Assembly (NCBI GenBank): GCA_003024175.1
Contig: MDYQ01000037.1
Coordinates: 1-64,000, forward strand
DNA from: Planoprotostelium fungivorum
Taxonomy: Eukaryota; Evosea; Variosea; Cavosteliida; Cavosteliaceae
Reading direction: 5' to 3'
DNA: 64,000 nucleotides
In this document: one piece after another, positions 21,457 through 32,523 of the stretch
How positions within the stretch are numbered: position 1 is the first letter of the stretch
Layout of the letters: each line of letters starts with the position of its first letter
Program-made: the position numbers and the translations under genes
Notes under the pieces: generated by a model
Databases searched by the model: none
What the model saw: only the letters and a program-made list of their open reading frames with translations
What the model was told of the DNA's origin: nothing

Positions 21457-22549
21457 TTATTCGGCGCTGATGGCGACGGGTGCATTAGACATCTGAGACG
21501 TCATCTTCTGGTTCATGAGGCTCTCGTCCTTCAGATAAGCGTAAGAAGAGGGGATGACCTCCACCAGTGATCTCCTGTTGCTTCTGATGACGGCGGGCTC
21601 AGCATGATGGACGACTTGTGTGGTGGCGAGACGCTCGGAGGTGAAAGATGAGAAACCGAGGTGAGAAGAGAAGGCAGACAGATCAAATCCACTGGCCGAC
21701 AGAGCTCGCAGAGAACTCTCATCGAAGGTAGAGCGGGCATCCTCTACGATGAACTCTCTCTCGATGCGAGGAGCTTCGATGACCGTCTCGTAGATGGGAA
21801 CGTTCTGTGATGGATGAGTATGAGACGATCGATATGACGATTGTGAAGATGTTCACCTTTCGAATGACGAGAGGGGCGATGACGTCTCTCTCCAAGATGG
21901 GCTGGACCTCCTCGATGATGGTCTTCTTGATGATGGTGTTCACGATGGGCTGGTGGACGACTTGAGTTCTCTTCGTCTCCTCGATGGACCTCGATGGTAG
22001 GACGATGTTCTCTGAGATGGGCTCGGCTTTCTCGACCAACTCTCTCGACTCAGCAGGTAGCTGTCTCTGATGGATGAGAGTGGGCCGCACTTCCGTCTCG
22101 TGAAGGAGTTGGGTGACTTGCTTCACTTCGGTCTGTTCTCTCTCCCTGAAGATGACTGTCTTCGTGTAAGAGGATGAGAGGATGAGATGTCTGGAATCAC
22201 CTGGCTGTATCTCCTCCTTTTCGATGGGGTGGATTCTCTCTTGGATGACGAGATTCTTCTCTACCTTCTCGACGATGGTGTCGGCGAGGATGATGGATCT
22301 TCTGTTCTCTCTCTTGGAGGGGGTTGAGATGGAGGCTGCAGTGACGGCGGCTAATGGTCGGCGTTTCGAGTTGGATTCCATGATGAGAATGGGGGAGTCA
22401 GAGTCCTCCATGATCTCCTCCTCTTCAGCTCTGTTCAGTCCCCTCGATCTGAGAGCTCCGTAGCGTCCGAATGATCTGGGTGCCCCCATCACTGGCTCTC
22501 CATTCTGCTTCTGTTCGAAGAATGCGATCTTGCTGGCGAGTCCTGACAT
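21457..22549 (-). CDS. Charged repeat protein with EVQP/VQPI-type motifs, function unknown
   Basis: Starts MSGLASKIAFFEQKQNGEPV at 22549. After an acidic stretch (RAEEEEIMEDSDSP) there is a long region of loosely repeated strands with Val/Ile-Gln-Pro and Glu-rich blocks: KNLVIQERIHPIEKEEIQPG, QTEVKQVTQLLHETEVRPTL, RTQVVHQPIVNTIIKKTIIE, EVQPILERDVIAPLVIRK. The style recalls fungal allergen-like EVQP repeat proteins, but I cannot make a firm family call. One intron (about 21806-21857) joins to NVPIYETVIEAPRIEREFIV and a C-terminus containing RRSLVEVIPSSYAYLKDESL, ending at TAA 21457. No signal peptide or membrane segment. Confidence 0.6.
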
Positions 22550-22773
22550 CTATTTCGTTAATTCGTGCGTGTGGCGTGCGTGCGTGGGTTTCGTAAAGTT
22601 GTCTGAGCGTCCATCACATGATGTCCGGTTCTTATCGAGTTTCCATTCATTTTTCTGATATGACCTGTCACATCTAAATTGAAGATTCTCATTGTTTTGA
22701 AACGTTCAACTTGAAGAACGTCACACGAGCTGACGACCACCCAATCAGATTGCTAGGAAGTGAAGAGGAGGAG

Positions 22774-24864
22774 ATGTTGACGATTCGTGGAGCTCAGAGA
22801 TGCACGGGTATGAACGTTCAGTGCAGAGCCTTCTCGGTTTCGAGGTGTGTGTTCAATTGGAAATCATGTTTGAGATCTCATAGAAGTATAGAAATGTTAG
22901 AGCTCTGGACGTTGTGTGCCCTGCCACCGGAAAGAAGGTCAACTCTTACGAAGAAGACACTATCGAAACCATTCGACAGAAGAGTAAGAAAGCTGCGGCT
23001 GCTCAACACAGCTGGGCCAAGGTATGTTGTGATTTGTACGCCTTCTGAAGTTTTCTAGGTTCCTCTCAAGGAGAAGATTAAGATCATCGATCAGTTTGGA
23101 AAAACACTCGAGCAGAACCGAGAGAAGTATGCCAAGGATCTAAGCGCTGAGACAGGAAAGCCCATCACTCAGGCACACAATGAGATCAAAGGTGAAGGCA
23201 CATCCTTCATTTCATTTTCGTGAAATCATCAGACATCTACCTCGTCCTCTCTTCTGATTCTCGACAGGTGTACAACCTCGCATCAATTTCTTTACGGACA
23301 ACGTGAGCGTGGCTTTGGAAACCCATCTGGCCAGAACCACAGAAACTTTCCACGAAGAAGTCCGAAAAGAGCCACTCGGTTCGTGATCGTCCTCTCCCAT
23401 CCATCCATCACACCCCCACTCCATCATCTCTCCATCATCTCTCCATCATCTCTCCATCACCTCTCCATCACCCACCTCTCCATCACTCGATCATCGATCA
23501 TATCTGATCGACTCCAGGTGTCATCGCCAACATCTCGGCGTGGAACTATCCCTACTTTGTCGGAGCTAACGTGTTCCTCCCTGCCCTTCTCACCGGCAAC
23601 ACCGTCCTCTATAAGCCATCCGAGCGATGCCCCCAGACTGGCCTCAACATCGCCGAATCTCTCCACGCCTCCGGTCGGTGGCTCGTTGTAGACGCTCGAA
23701 TTGAAAATGACGAAGACAGGTGTACCCAAGGACGTCTTCGTTCCCATCATTGGAAAGGGAGCGGCCGGAGAGGCCATGCTAGATTTACCCGAAATTTCGG
23801 GTGTTTTTTTCACCGGCTCGCTCAGTACCGGTAGAAAGATCGCACAGACCGTGGGACAACGCATGCTGAGGTGCGTACGGTACGTACGGTTACGTCTGAG
23901 CGTTGTAGATTGCAGTTGGAGCTGGGAGGTAAAGATGCCTTTTACGTCAGCGACGATGTCGACGTAGACAAGGCCGCCTCTGCTCTCGCCGACGGTGCCT
24001 TCTATAACACCGGACAGAGTTGCTGTTCCGTGGAACGTATTTACGTTAACGAGAAGGTGAGAAATTTGGCGGGAATCTCGCTGACTCGTCAGGTGTACGA
24101 GAAGTTCGTCAAGAGGTTTGTAGATGAAGTCAAAACGTTCAAGATGGGAGAACCAGCAGACCCCACCACCTACATCGGCCCCCTCACCCTCCCCACTCAG
24201 GTGAAGCGCGGGAAAAAAAGCGCGGGAAAAAAGCGCGGGAAAATTTGACCGTTGTAGATCGACGTGTTGGAGGCTCAAGTCCAGGACGCATTGGCCAAGG
24301 GAGCGAAGGTTCTAGTTGGAGGTAAGAGAGCGTCAAGGGCGGGAAATTATTTTGAGCCAACTGTACTCGTTGACGTAAACCACAAGATGGGTGAGCCTAC
24401 TGACGTATCGAGTTTTCACCGACATTTCACAGACGTCATGGTACAAGAGTCCTTCGGCCCCATCATCGGCATTCAGAAGGTGAGCCGTTTTCCCGCCAAA
24501 TCACACGTATTTTCCCGCCAAAACTCCAAAAAAGCGCGGGAAAAAATTGACCGTATCAGGTGACAAACACGGAACAAGCCATCCAACTGATGAACGACAC
24601 CATCTACGGCCTCACCTCTGGCGTCTACACTCGAAACGAGAAGGAGGCACACAAGGTCATGACCTCCGTTAGCTCTGGCACCACCTACTGGAACGCCTGC
24701 GACAGAGTCTCCCCCTTCACCCCATGGAGCGGTGGGAATCGTGGGAAAGTCAATGGATTGACGGTGGAGCAGGCAGGAGGGGAAGTGGAATTGGAGCGAC
24801 GCTGGGACAAGACGGAATCCAGGCTTTCGTGCAGCCAAAGTCGTATCACTTTATCAAGCCTTGA
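22774..24864 (+). CDS. Aldehyde dehydrogenase, probably mitochondrial
   Basis: NAD(P)-dependent oxidation of an aldehyde to its acid. The N-terminus MLTIRGAQRCTGMNVQCRAF is basic and lacks acids, like a mitochondrial presequence. Family motifs appear in order: GVIANISAWNYPYFVGANVF, GNTVLYKPSERCPQTG, GVFFTGSLSTGRKIAQ, the catalytic-Glu motif LELGGKDAFYV, the catalytic-Cys motif FYNTGQSCCSVERIYV, YFEPTVLVDV, VQESFGPIIGIQKV and the C-terminal block GTTYWNACDRVSPFTPWSG then GIGATLGQDGIQAFVQPKSY. It ends at TGA 24862-24864. About eleven short introns; those at about 23671, 23871 and 24201 carry CGTTGTAGA, and several have GCGCGGGAAAA runs. Both catalytic residues are present, so it should be active; the aldehyde used is unknown. 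Confidence 0.9.
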
Positions 24865-25044
24865 TAAACTCTTTCTCTCGGTTGTCAGATGCACTTGTCT
24901 TCCTCTTACGATGACTTATTTAGAGACGATTGACTCTGTTTGTCGGCTGGATATGGAAGAGTTCTTGATGAGGAAGTGATCGAGTGAAGAATTGGGTAGG
25001 GCAACATGTATCAAGGGTTTGAACGTTGTACATTCTTTCGATGT

Positions 25045-25133
25045 TGTATACTCTTAAGATGTTGTGTAATTGTCCCCCTCTTATATGTTGTGTAATGGTC
25101 TCCCTCTTAGATGTTGTGTGACTGAGGTCTCCC
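25045..25133. repeat. Short imperfect tandem repeat, unit about 28 bp
   Basis: Three imperfect units sharing TTARATGTTGTGTRA followed by a pyrimidine-rich TCTCCCTC-like end, in the 3' flank of the aldehyde dehydrogenase gene. No coding frame. Confidence 0.6.
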
Positions 25134-25659
25134 GTTCCACGTGTGACCGTGTCTCTATAAACGTCACGTGGGATGTCCTACAGATCGATCTGTGTGTCAC
25201 AGACATCTGTCCTCCTCTTAATGGGTGATGTCGCTGTGGGATTTCAACAGAGATTCGATGATGATGAATCGAATGTCCAGGATTTGTGGTTGTCAGAGCT
25301 TGTTCCAAACGTCACGTGCGTATCGCTTATTCGGTGTGCATATCAACCACAGTTACTCCTTTTAAGAGACGATAGTGTCATCATCTCCATCTCTCTCCTC
25401 ATACCCCTCTCGCTGGTGGAAGACATATCCATCTGTTCTTTAGAAAGACGAAATAGAGCCTTTTACCTCCTCTTTTTGGATTCATTTGATATCCCGAGCG
25501 GCAACAGATCTGACACGTTACGCTTATAAGGACAGGTCGCAAATTTGTTAAGGGGTGATTCCTAGGTGATCAATAGATCCTGACGACGTGATACGAATGG
25601 CTAGATTTCAAGCACATTCATTGTACGGAGGACGACATCATAGAAGAACACACGTTCAC

Positions 25660-25880
25660 TTTTACCACAAGCCAGAACGAGAACAGACACGAACACGTAG
25701 GTAGGGCTCACCTGACGGAGGGGCTATACAATCACCATTTGCATCGAGAGAGGAGAGGAGAAGCAATGCACATCGATAGAAGTCCGAGTTGAGCAGTGGC
25801 ACTAAACAGTTGTCAAGAGCTACAGCAGGAAGAAACCAATCGAGAGGTCAATCGCTTAGGAGAGAAAGCATCATGATTAT
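25660..25880. repeat. Dispersed repeat, copy A
   Basis: Shares with copies B and C an ACACGAACA block (near 25688), CCGAGTTGAGC (25784-25794) and downstream AGCAGGAAGAAACC / GAGAGGTCAATCGCTT-like sequence. Spacing between blocks is similar in the three copies. Borders are approximate. Confidence 0.5.
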
Positions 25881-26319
25881 AAAAGCATCAGTCTTGATCC
25901 GGGCTCTCATAATCAGATGATGTGACAGGTTCGCTCACGAAGAAAGAGAATGAAATCGCCGAGGCAGCATAGACTCACTTGATTTTCATACCGCCAACAT
26001 AGAGGAGGCTTTCCACTGAGACGGGTGATTCAGGGGCCCCTCGACTCATTACGCCTTTTCTCTTGGATAAGGAGGGTTTATCTGTGATTCCGTGAATGAT
26101 CGATAGATCATGTTGGCAACAAGCGAGAACGATGACGTCGATGAAGTGACTATCATGATGGAGGATTTATTTGGCTTTATTAATTGTACAATTTGGAATA
26201 AAGCTGACGGGCGACTGTCCGAAACACATGAAGAGATCAGTCATTGTATGAGGATATGTGAGGATGCATCTTGATTGAGAGCGTGTACAGTACGATTCAT
26301 CAACGAAGCTCTTCTAAAT

Positions 26320-26515
26320 CAAACGGATGCATTCGGTAACTTCCTATCACAAGTCAGAAGACGTACACGAACATAGAACTCCTTAGAATGGATCCTGATG
26401 GAATGAAAGAAGAGGCATGGCTGAACGGCCGAGTTGAGCGATGATACATAGAAATCAGCAGTTACAACAGGAGAGATCCAATAAAACAGTCGCTTCAATT
26501 TCATGATCGGTCAGT
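26320..26515. repeat. Dispersed repeat, copy B
   Basis: Contains GTACACGAACAT (about 26353), GGCCGAGTTGAGC (26427-26439) and downstream ACAACAGGAGAGATCC and ACAGTCGCTT, in the same order as copies A and C. Read on the minus strand it has an open frame with SSLNSAVQPC, matching LLNSDFYRC in copy A and VMLNSAFQQC in copy C. Confidence 0.5.
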
Positions 26516-27114
26516 CCTAAAATGATGTGCGGGTTCCACTAGTGTAACTTATTTCATACATTCTGCAGCTGCGTTGATGCTACGGAACTTATCAGGTGTG
26601 TTGCATCCAGCGCACTTGCATCTCTCAAACACTCCTGCAACACCTCATCTCACGACTCACCTTCTACTCTTCGACATAATGGAAGGATGTCAACTGATTC
26701 CATCCTCTTTCTCTGTCATTCTTTCCCTCAATACACGAGTCGATCGTCTTCATTCCCGACGTTCTCCGGCCGCTCATCGTTACGCAGTCTACAACGGAAC
26801 AGACCCTGCGCTCGTGGAACACATTCAGAGCGGATACGATAATCGTATACTAGTTATCTTCTGCATTGTTATCCACTTCTCGGACGTTGATAGCGTCAGG
26901 GTCTTCGCTTCCAGAGTTCCGTTGAAACACCGTGCGTGATGTGGCCCACCGACCCTCTCTTGAAGTGAAGATAAGTCGACATCGCCCGTTTCGGTGGTCA
27001 GCCTCTGTGATATGGAAATGTTAACGGTCAGCTGGTCTCATTCATAGAAAATAAATTATCTCCCTGATTGGTGATATATAGGTGTTACACCGAGAGCGGT
27101 TGCCATTCACAAAT

Positions 27115-27325
27115 ATTCACGTACGAAGAGGAACACAACGAACACGAACATCGAATGAGGCTGGCACAATAGAGGTATCAGCCAAAAAGTCGTACGAAGA
27201 TGAGACAGACTTGAACATTGTTGGAAGGCCGAGTTGAGCATGACCGCAACATGAAGATGGTCCAACGACAACAGGCAGGGAGGCATCGAGAGATCAAGTG
27301 TCCGAAGGCATCGTGGATAAAGATG
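27115..27325. repeat. Dispersed repeat, copy C
   Basis: Contains AACGAACACGAACAT (about 27137), GGCCGAGTTGAGC (27227-27239) and downstream CGACAACAGG...CGAGAGATCAAGTG. Same block order as copies A and B, 800 bases from B. Borders are approximate. Confidence 0.5.
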
Positions 27326-27713
27326 TAGATTATGGATAGCAGGGGACGAGCTCTTGTTTCATGCAATGCGATGTCGTGTTGATCTGATCTCGAATGCGTA
27401 AGGAGATATTATCCGATCAGCTTCCATGCAAGATGATTCTGCTCACGGTTTTCGGTAATCATCCTCCGTTGTCTCCACGTAATCAAGTCCATCTTTGTCA
27501 TCCGCACATCATCACAAACAAGAGGACTTATGGTCAAGATATCTTTATCCATACACATAAGCCGGTTGTGACTTCGTCTGTGTCGGATTCTCCACCATCT
27601 CATACGTTCCTCCATTAAAGTTTGTCTGCGTCGCCTCTTCATGTGCATACCCCGATGGTGTCACGATGTTCACCGCCGCAGGAGGGGCATCATTCGGCAC
27701 CCTCGAAAACACC

Positions 27714-30700
27714 CTAGCGATGCGTCCTGCCCTCCATCAGCTCATCTACAACGTTGTAGACGAACGTACCCCTCAGATTGGACCGCGAATCTTCAGTACG
27801 GAGGACAGAAGGATTTCGATTCAATAGGGGCGAACGCCTCTCGCTGATTTCAGGATAAGCTGCCAGTAGGTCTTCGTAGATCTGAGTGATGGGGGTGCGT
27901 AGGGTGGGATCATTCTCCCAGCAGCTCGAGACGATGTCCCAGATGGCAGGCGGACATCTAAAGAGGGTGAGGCGATGACGATGATGGGGTTGATGGTGAT
28001 GACAGATCGTGGGGTGCATGTTGAAGTCACCTCTCTGGCTTCTCTAATCGGTTACCTTCTTCGACGAATTTGATGACTTGTAGATTGCTCAGATGTATGT
28101 AAGGAACTGTGTACGTATGATTCAAATGTTCTGTATCAAGTTCTCACTCCTTCCCATGGAAAATATCTCCCTGCGATTCGATTAATGAGATGTCAATCAA
28201 TTGAAACTGATTGAAACTATTTCATAAACCATAAACTCACCACACAACGACACCGAAGCTCCATAAATCGCTGTTTATCTTGGTTAATGTACATCTACAA
28301 CGTTGTAGACGTACCTCGCCATAGTGCTTCGTCTGTCTTTCAATACCTCAGGAGCGCTCCATCTGTAGGGTATTGTCTGGTTGTAGATCGATCACTCAGT
28401 TCAAAAAAATTCATCTCTTTCACCTTACTGGTCGCCTCGTACGTATCGTTCTCCTTGCTTAGCCCGAAATCTGAAATCTACGCGAAATTTCACTTTCATC
28501 TCCCCCATCCCCTCACCATCACGTGCTGCATCCCGTCCACCAGTAAATTCCTCACGGCTAAATCTCTATTCACCGTCAATCTACAACTCTGTAGATGCAC
28601 TCACCTGTGCAATATGTGTCGATTTTGAAGGTACATCAAGCCCTTGCAGACATCGTGCACCATACAGACTAGATCGACGTTGGATAATCGATCAGACCAA
28701 GATGCTTTCCTGAACAATTGATCCAGAGACCCTAATTCTGCCCACTGCAAGACCTGGAGGATTTCAATTGGCTCGTTGTAGTCTGACGTTTCACCATGAA
28801 GATCTGGCTGCCGTTGTCGTGGAGACCCCATAGTCGAACGACGTTGGGGTGATTTAATTTGCTATTTCTGTCATTTCTCTCGTGTGGAATGAATGAGTGA
28901 TCTCACTGTAATAGACGGATTTCTTCTTTAAATTTGATTAAATTGTCTTTCTCTCGGATTCCCTTCAGCGCTACTTCTACACCATTCCTGACATCGTTAT
29001 CATGAGATAAGAGATTATTTTATTCTCAGAAGATCATCTTCTTGATTTCAGCTGATGAATCAATAGAAATGAACGTGACATAAAGAATAGGAGAGAAAAT
29101 TGGTGGATCTACAACCCACCAAGTGCCTCTGTACACGTCGCCGAAATTTCCCGCTCCCACGATGTTCCCCATCTTGACGTTGGCTAACATGATACCATCC
29201 AATATGTCCGGAACTTCCGGCGAATTTTCATCCGATTTTCTATTCTTACGACGTCTCCACACGAAGAGGACTACCACAGAGACGACGATCGCAGCGAAGC
29301 ACACGGCTGCATCGATCAGAAATTTCGAAGAAAATTCTCGGAAATCTCTCGTCACCTCCTATGACGATACCGGCTATGGCACCTCTGGACAGACCCTCCT
29401 GAAATTTCTCAGAGATTTCCGCGGAAAATTCCACTCACCGTTGTAGATGGAGGATAATACTGTTGCACTTCAGTGATATTGTATTGTGCTAATTTTGGAT
29501 ACGGACAGCTTGAGAAGTATTGACTTGTACAAGCGTACAGCTGACTGATCAGAAAATAAGAAGAAGGCTCGTTGACTGACAGTTGACTCGGTGGTTCTAT
29601 GGTAACATCCATGATGACACTACCCCTCTCTACCTGAGATATCATGTGAGACATCTACACAAGTGTAGTTCGTTTTATCACTCACCGAATGGATGGAGAG
29701 GCGTGAAGAACTGATGTTAACATCCTGAATCCCATTTTAATGTTTTTTTCCTTCTCTACAACGAGCCCACCTTGGCGAACTGCGTGATGAACGAAGCGGT
29801 GGAAAATTCGTCGAAATTCAAAGCCATGGTCAAGATCACCCTTGACGAGTTGAAATCTACAGTCGTACAATTTGCACCGCAGAGCACAACAATCTGATTT
29901 TTTCAGCTCGTTGTAGATGAATCACCACTCACATCCCACGATAGAGGACACTCGAACGAGTTCGCGCGGAAATCGCAGAAAGAAGTGTTCGCGTTGAAGT
30001 GTACGTCGAATGCGTAGTGGAGATGGTTGTTCGATATATCGATGCGTTTCAAATGAGTCAGAGGTGATAAGTCCTCCACGTAACCTGTGAACTGATTGTG
30101 ATCCGCGTAGAGAGTGTTGAGCAGCGGATAACTCGAGTTCGACAGGGGAGGTAGAGATCCTGAAGTTATCGTGAGAATAAATTGGCGAGTTGTAGATGGA
30201 TGACCTGATAACGAATTGTGAGAGACATCCAGTAAGGTGATGAGACGGGGTAAAGTGGGGAAATTTCCGGTAAATTGGTTGTGACTTTCGCGATACGTAA
30301 GTTGAAATTCCGAAGAAAACTCACCTGATGTTGAGATCATATATCGACAGTAACTGTACGTTATCAGCTCGAAATTCGGATGAAAACTCACCGATGTGAT
30401 CCAAGTTGTAGACCCATCAAATTTGTTCGAGCTGATGTCTAATATCTCTAATGTGGGCCGGAAGGGTAACACTTGTCCCATGAGAAGATTGTGAGAAACA
30501 TCGAAAGATAACAACTGTAGAGCTGCCACTTGTGCCGCAGGAAAGACACCCTGTCTGTGTCACTCTACTCTTCTCACAAACTCTCACCTCGATCCGATTG
30601 TGTGATACGTTGAATGAGTACAGATTCACCAGAGAAGAGATGCTTCCGTTCAACGTGGACTGTATGTCGTTGACGGACAAGTCCAACAGTTGTAGATTCG

Positions 30701-32228
30701 TCAGGTCGTTCAGTATCGATAGGTCGGGGCAAGTGAGGTGATTGTGAGACAGAGACAAGTACTGCAGCTGATAGAGAGACACGATGCTGACGGGTATGTC
30801 GCCGGACAATGCATTGTCGTTCAAGAAGAGGGAACGCAGCTGATGTTCTTCAGCCGAGTGTCCATCTACAACGGCTCACGTGAATGGACTGATAAGAGAT
30901 GATACCCGGTATCGAACCGTTGAGTCGGTTGTGTGACAGATCGATGTACTGCAAGGTGTAGACGAACAGTTCTTGTGGTATGGTGCTCTCTATCGCGTTG
31001 TAAGACAAGTCGATGTAGGTCAGAGCTTGAAAACTCTCGTATTGAGACAGATCGAGTCTGTGGCTTCATCAATAGAGGAGACGATAGACGTGATGAACAT
31101 AGAATAAAATCGAATGAATGAATTTATGGAGAATATCGATGTAGATCACTCACTCAAAATGCCCGGTGAGATGGTTGTGAGAGATATCCAACGTGGCCAA
31201 ATCAGTGATGACACATATCTTACCACGACTGACGTGAATGAAGTTACTGATAGAGCCACTGAACTGATTGTACGACAACTGGTCGCCGTCAGGCTTTGCT
31301 TCGCGTGCGTACGATACGTACCCCTACGTTGGTGAGGGTGCACGGGGCGTCATCCGGAGGATCGAATCGAATTTCTCCGGTAAGGAAGTTGAAAGATAAG
31401 GAGATATCAGATAGAGCCAAGTAAGAGGATAAATAATCAGAAATGGTTCCGGTCAATTCGTTGTGTGAAAAATCAATGACCTGTGGACGATCAGATCAGG
31501 TGAACTCTGACGGTGGCGGATGATGATAACTTGAGACAGAGAGGGTGGAGGATCGTTCGGATGGAAGAGGTGGTGGTGATGTCGACTTTCGGGTGAGATG
31601 AATGGAAGATGAGAGCATCACGGTGATGTTCGAAGGTAATGGAGGGAGTGGGCCGCTGAATTGGTTGTTCGAGAGGAGCAGCACAAGGAGAGATTGCATG
31701 ACGGAGAAGTCAGGCAGGGAACCGTCCAAATTGTTATAGCCGCAGATGAAAGTCTCCAGACCTAGGTCATCGGTGAGCGGAGGCTGATGGTGAAATGTGA
31801 TACTTGAGAGGTTGCGGATGGTGGGCGGCAGCTGTCCGGAAATATTGTTATACGATAAATTGATGAAGACTACTTGCTTAGAGAAGTTTCCTGATATGAT
31901 CAGGTGTGATACCAATGAAACAGTGCGATGAAATACCTATAGAATCGGGTAGACGACCGACGAGGTTGTTGTGATTCAGATCGATGTAGATTCTATCCGA
32001 ATATATGTTGACTCCATAGAAGCTATCGATATCGGTCACATTGAGAGACGGATCCCAATTGTCTCTACGCCTCCATTTTGGACCTTCTATGATCAATGAT
32101 TGCACATAAGAGGTATCATCACCTCCCAGCGCACGATACAGATCATATAAAACGTCTCGATCAGTTGCAAACGTCTCTACCAATAAGAAGCTCAATAAGA
32201 AGAGGATCCGTCGGTTGATGGCCGCCAT
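27714..32228 (-). CDS. Leucine-rich-repeat receptor tyrosine-type kinase
   Basis: Plasma-membrane receptor. The ATG at 32228 opens a signal peptide (MAAINRRILFLLSFLLVETF), followed by an LRR cap and plant-type LRRs (IYIDLNHNNLVGRLPDSIG; NLSYNNISGQLPPTIRNLSS; SLSHNHLTCPDLSILNDLTN; LDISSNKFDG; LLDVSHNSLSGH) and a closing cap with NSFECPLSWD. The transmembrane segment (AAVCFAAIVVSVVVLFVW) is at about 29260-29310, then RRRKNRK. The kinase has VGAGNFGDVYRGTW, VEVALKGIREKD, HPNVVRLWGLHDNG, catalytic loop HILHRDLAVRN, ISDFGLSK, RWSAPEVLKDRR, SDLWSFGVVVWEIFS and SCWENDPTLRTP. HRDLAVRN is close to the tyrosine-kinase HRDLAARN. All key catalytic residues are present. There are more than twenty short introns, many with the ATCTACAAC/GTTGTAGAT palindrome; several are tentative. 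The gene ends at TAG 27714-27716. Confidence 0.82.
27744..27761. repeat. Complete intron-type palindrome inside the LRR-kinase 3' end
   Basis: ATCTACAACGTTGTAGAC, a perfect palindrome apart from its last base. Here it sits inside what reads as coding sequence (FVYNVVDEL on the minus strand), although the flanking GTACG and the TAG end would also allow an in-frame 24-nt excision. Confidence 0.8.
28293..28310. repeat. Complete intron palindrome
   Basis: ATCTACAACGTTGTAGAC within the predicted intron between the kinase exons encoding KDRRSTMAS and DLWSFGVVV of the LRR receptor gene. Confidence 0.85.
28579..28596. repeat. Intron palindrome variant
   Basis: ATCTACAACTCTGTAGAT in the intron interrupting the catalytic-loop codons HILHR / DLAVRN of the LRR receptor kinase. 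Confidence 0.8.
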
Positions 32229-32523
32229 CTTCTTGAGAACGGCGGGTGTGCCTAAATACCCGTTCTACAACATACCACCCAGGGACGCGACACACCATCG
32301 AAACGGCCTTCATTGCTTGAAAGTAGAGTCTTCCTCGAACGGAATATGAAGCACAGCCGTGGGTGGCTTCCAGAAGATGACTGCACTCGACGGTAATGCT
32401 TTCAATGATCGTCATCATTAACGTGCCCGAAAGACAAGAACTGAACGATTCTGTCTTCTTCTGGGACTATCATCCGTAGATTTTGATATGATAGAAGCTT
32501 TGTGGACAGACATCTATTCATCT

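Larger units (their letters stand above)
24865..27713. other. Largest gene-poor stretch
   Basis: About 2.8 kb with no firm gene. It holds a short tandem repeat near 25045-25133 and three diverged copies of a dispersed repeat (separate entries). Open frames at 25173-25529 and 26574-26939 on the plus strand have no family pattern. The nearest genes end here from both sides: the aldehyde dehydrogenase on the left and the LRR kinase 3' end on the right. Confidence 0.45.

Noticed and set aside
25173-25529. 118-codon frame in the gene-poor region
   Set aside because: No recognisable motif or conserved intron pattern; composition is like the surrounding non-coding DNA.
26574-26939. 121-codon frame between repeat copies B and C
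   Set aside because: No motif; begins and ends without promoter or splice support.
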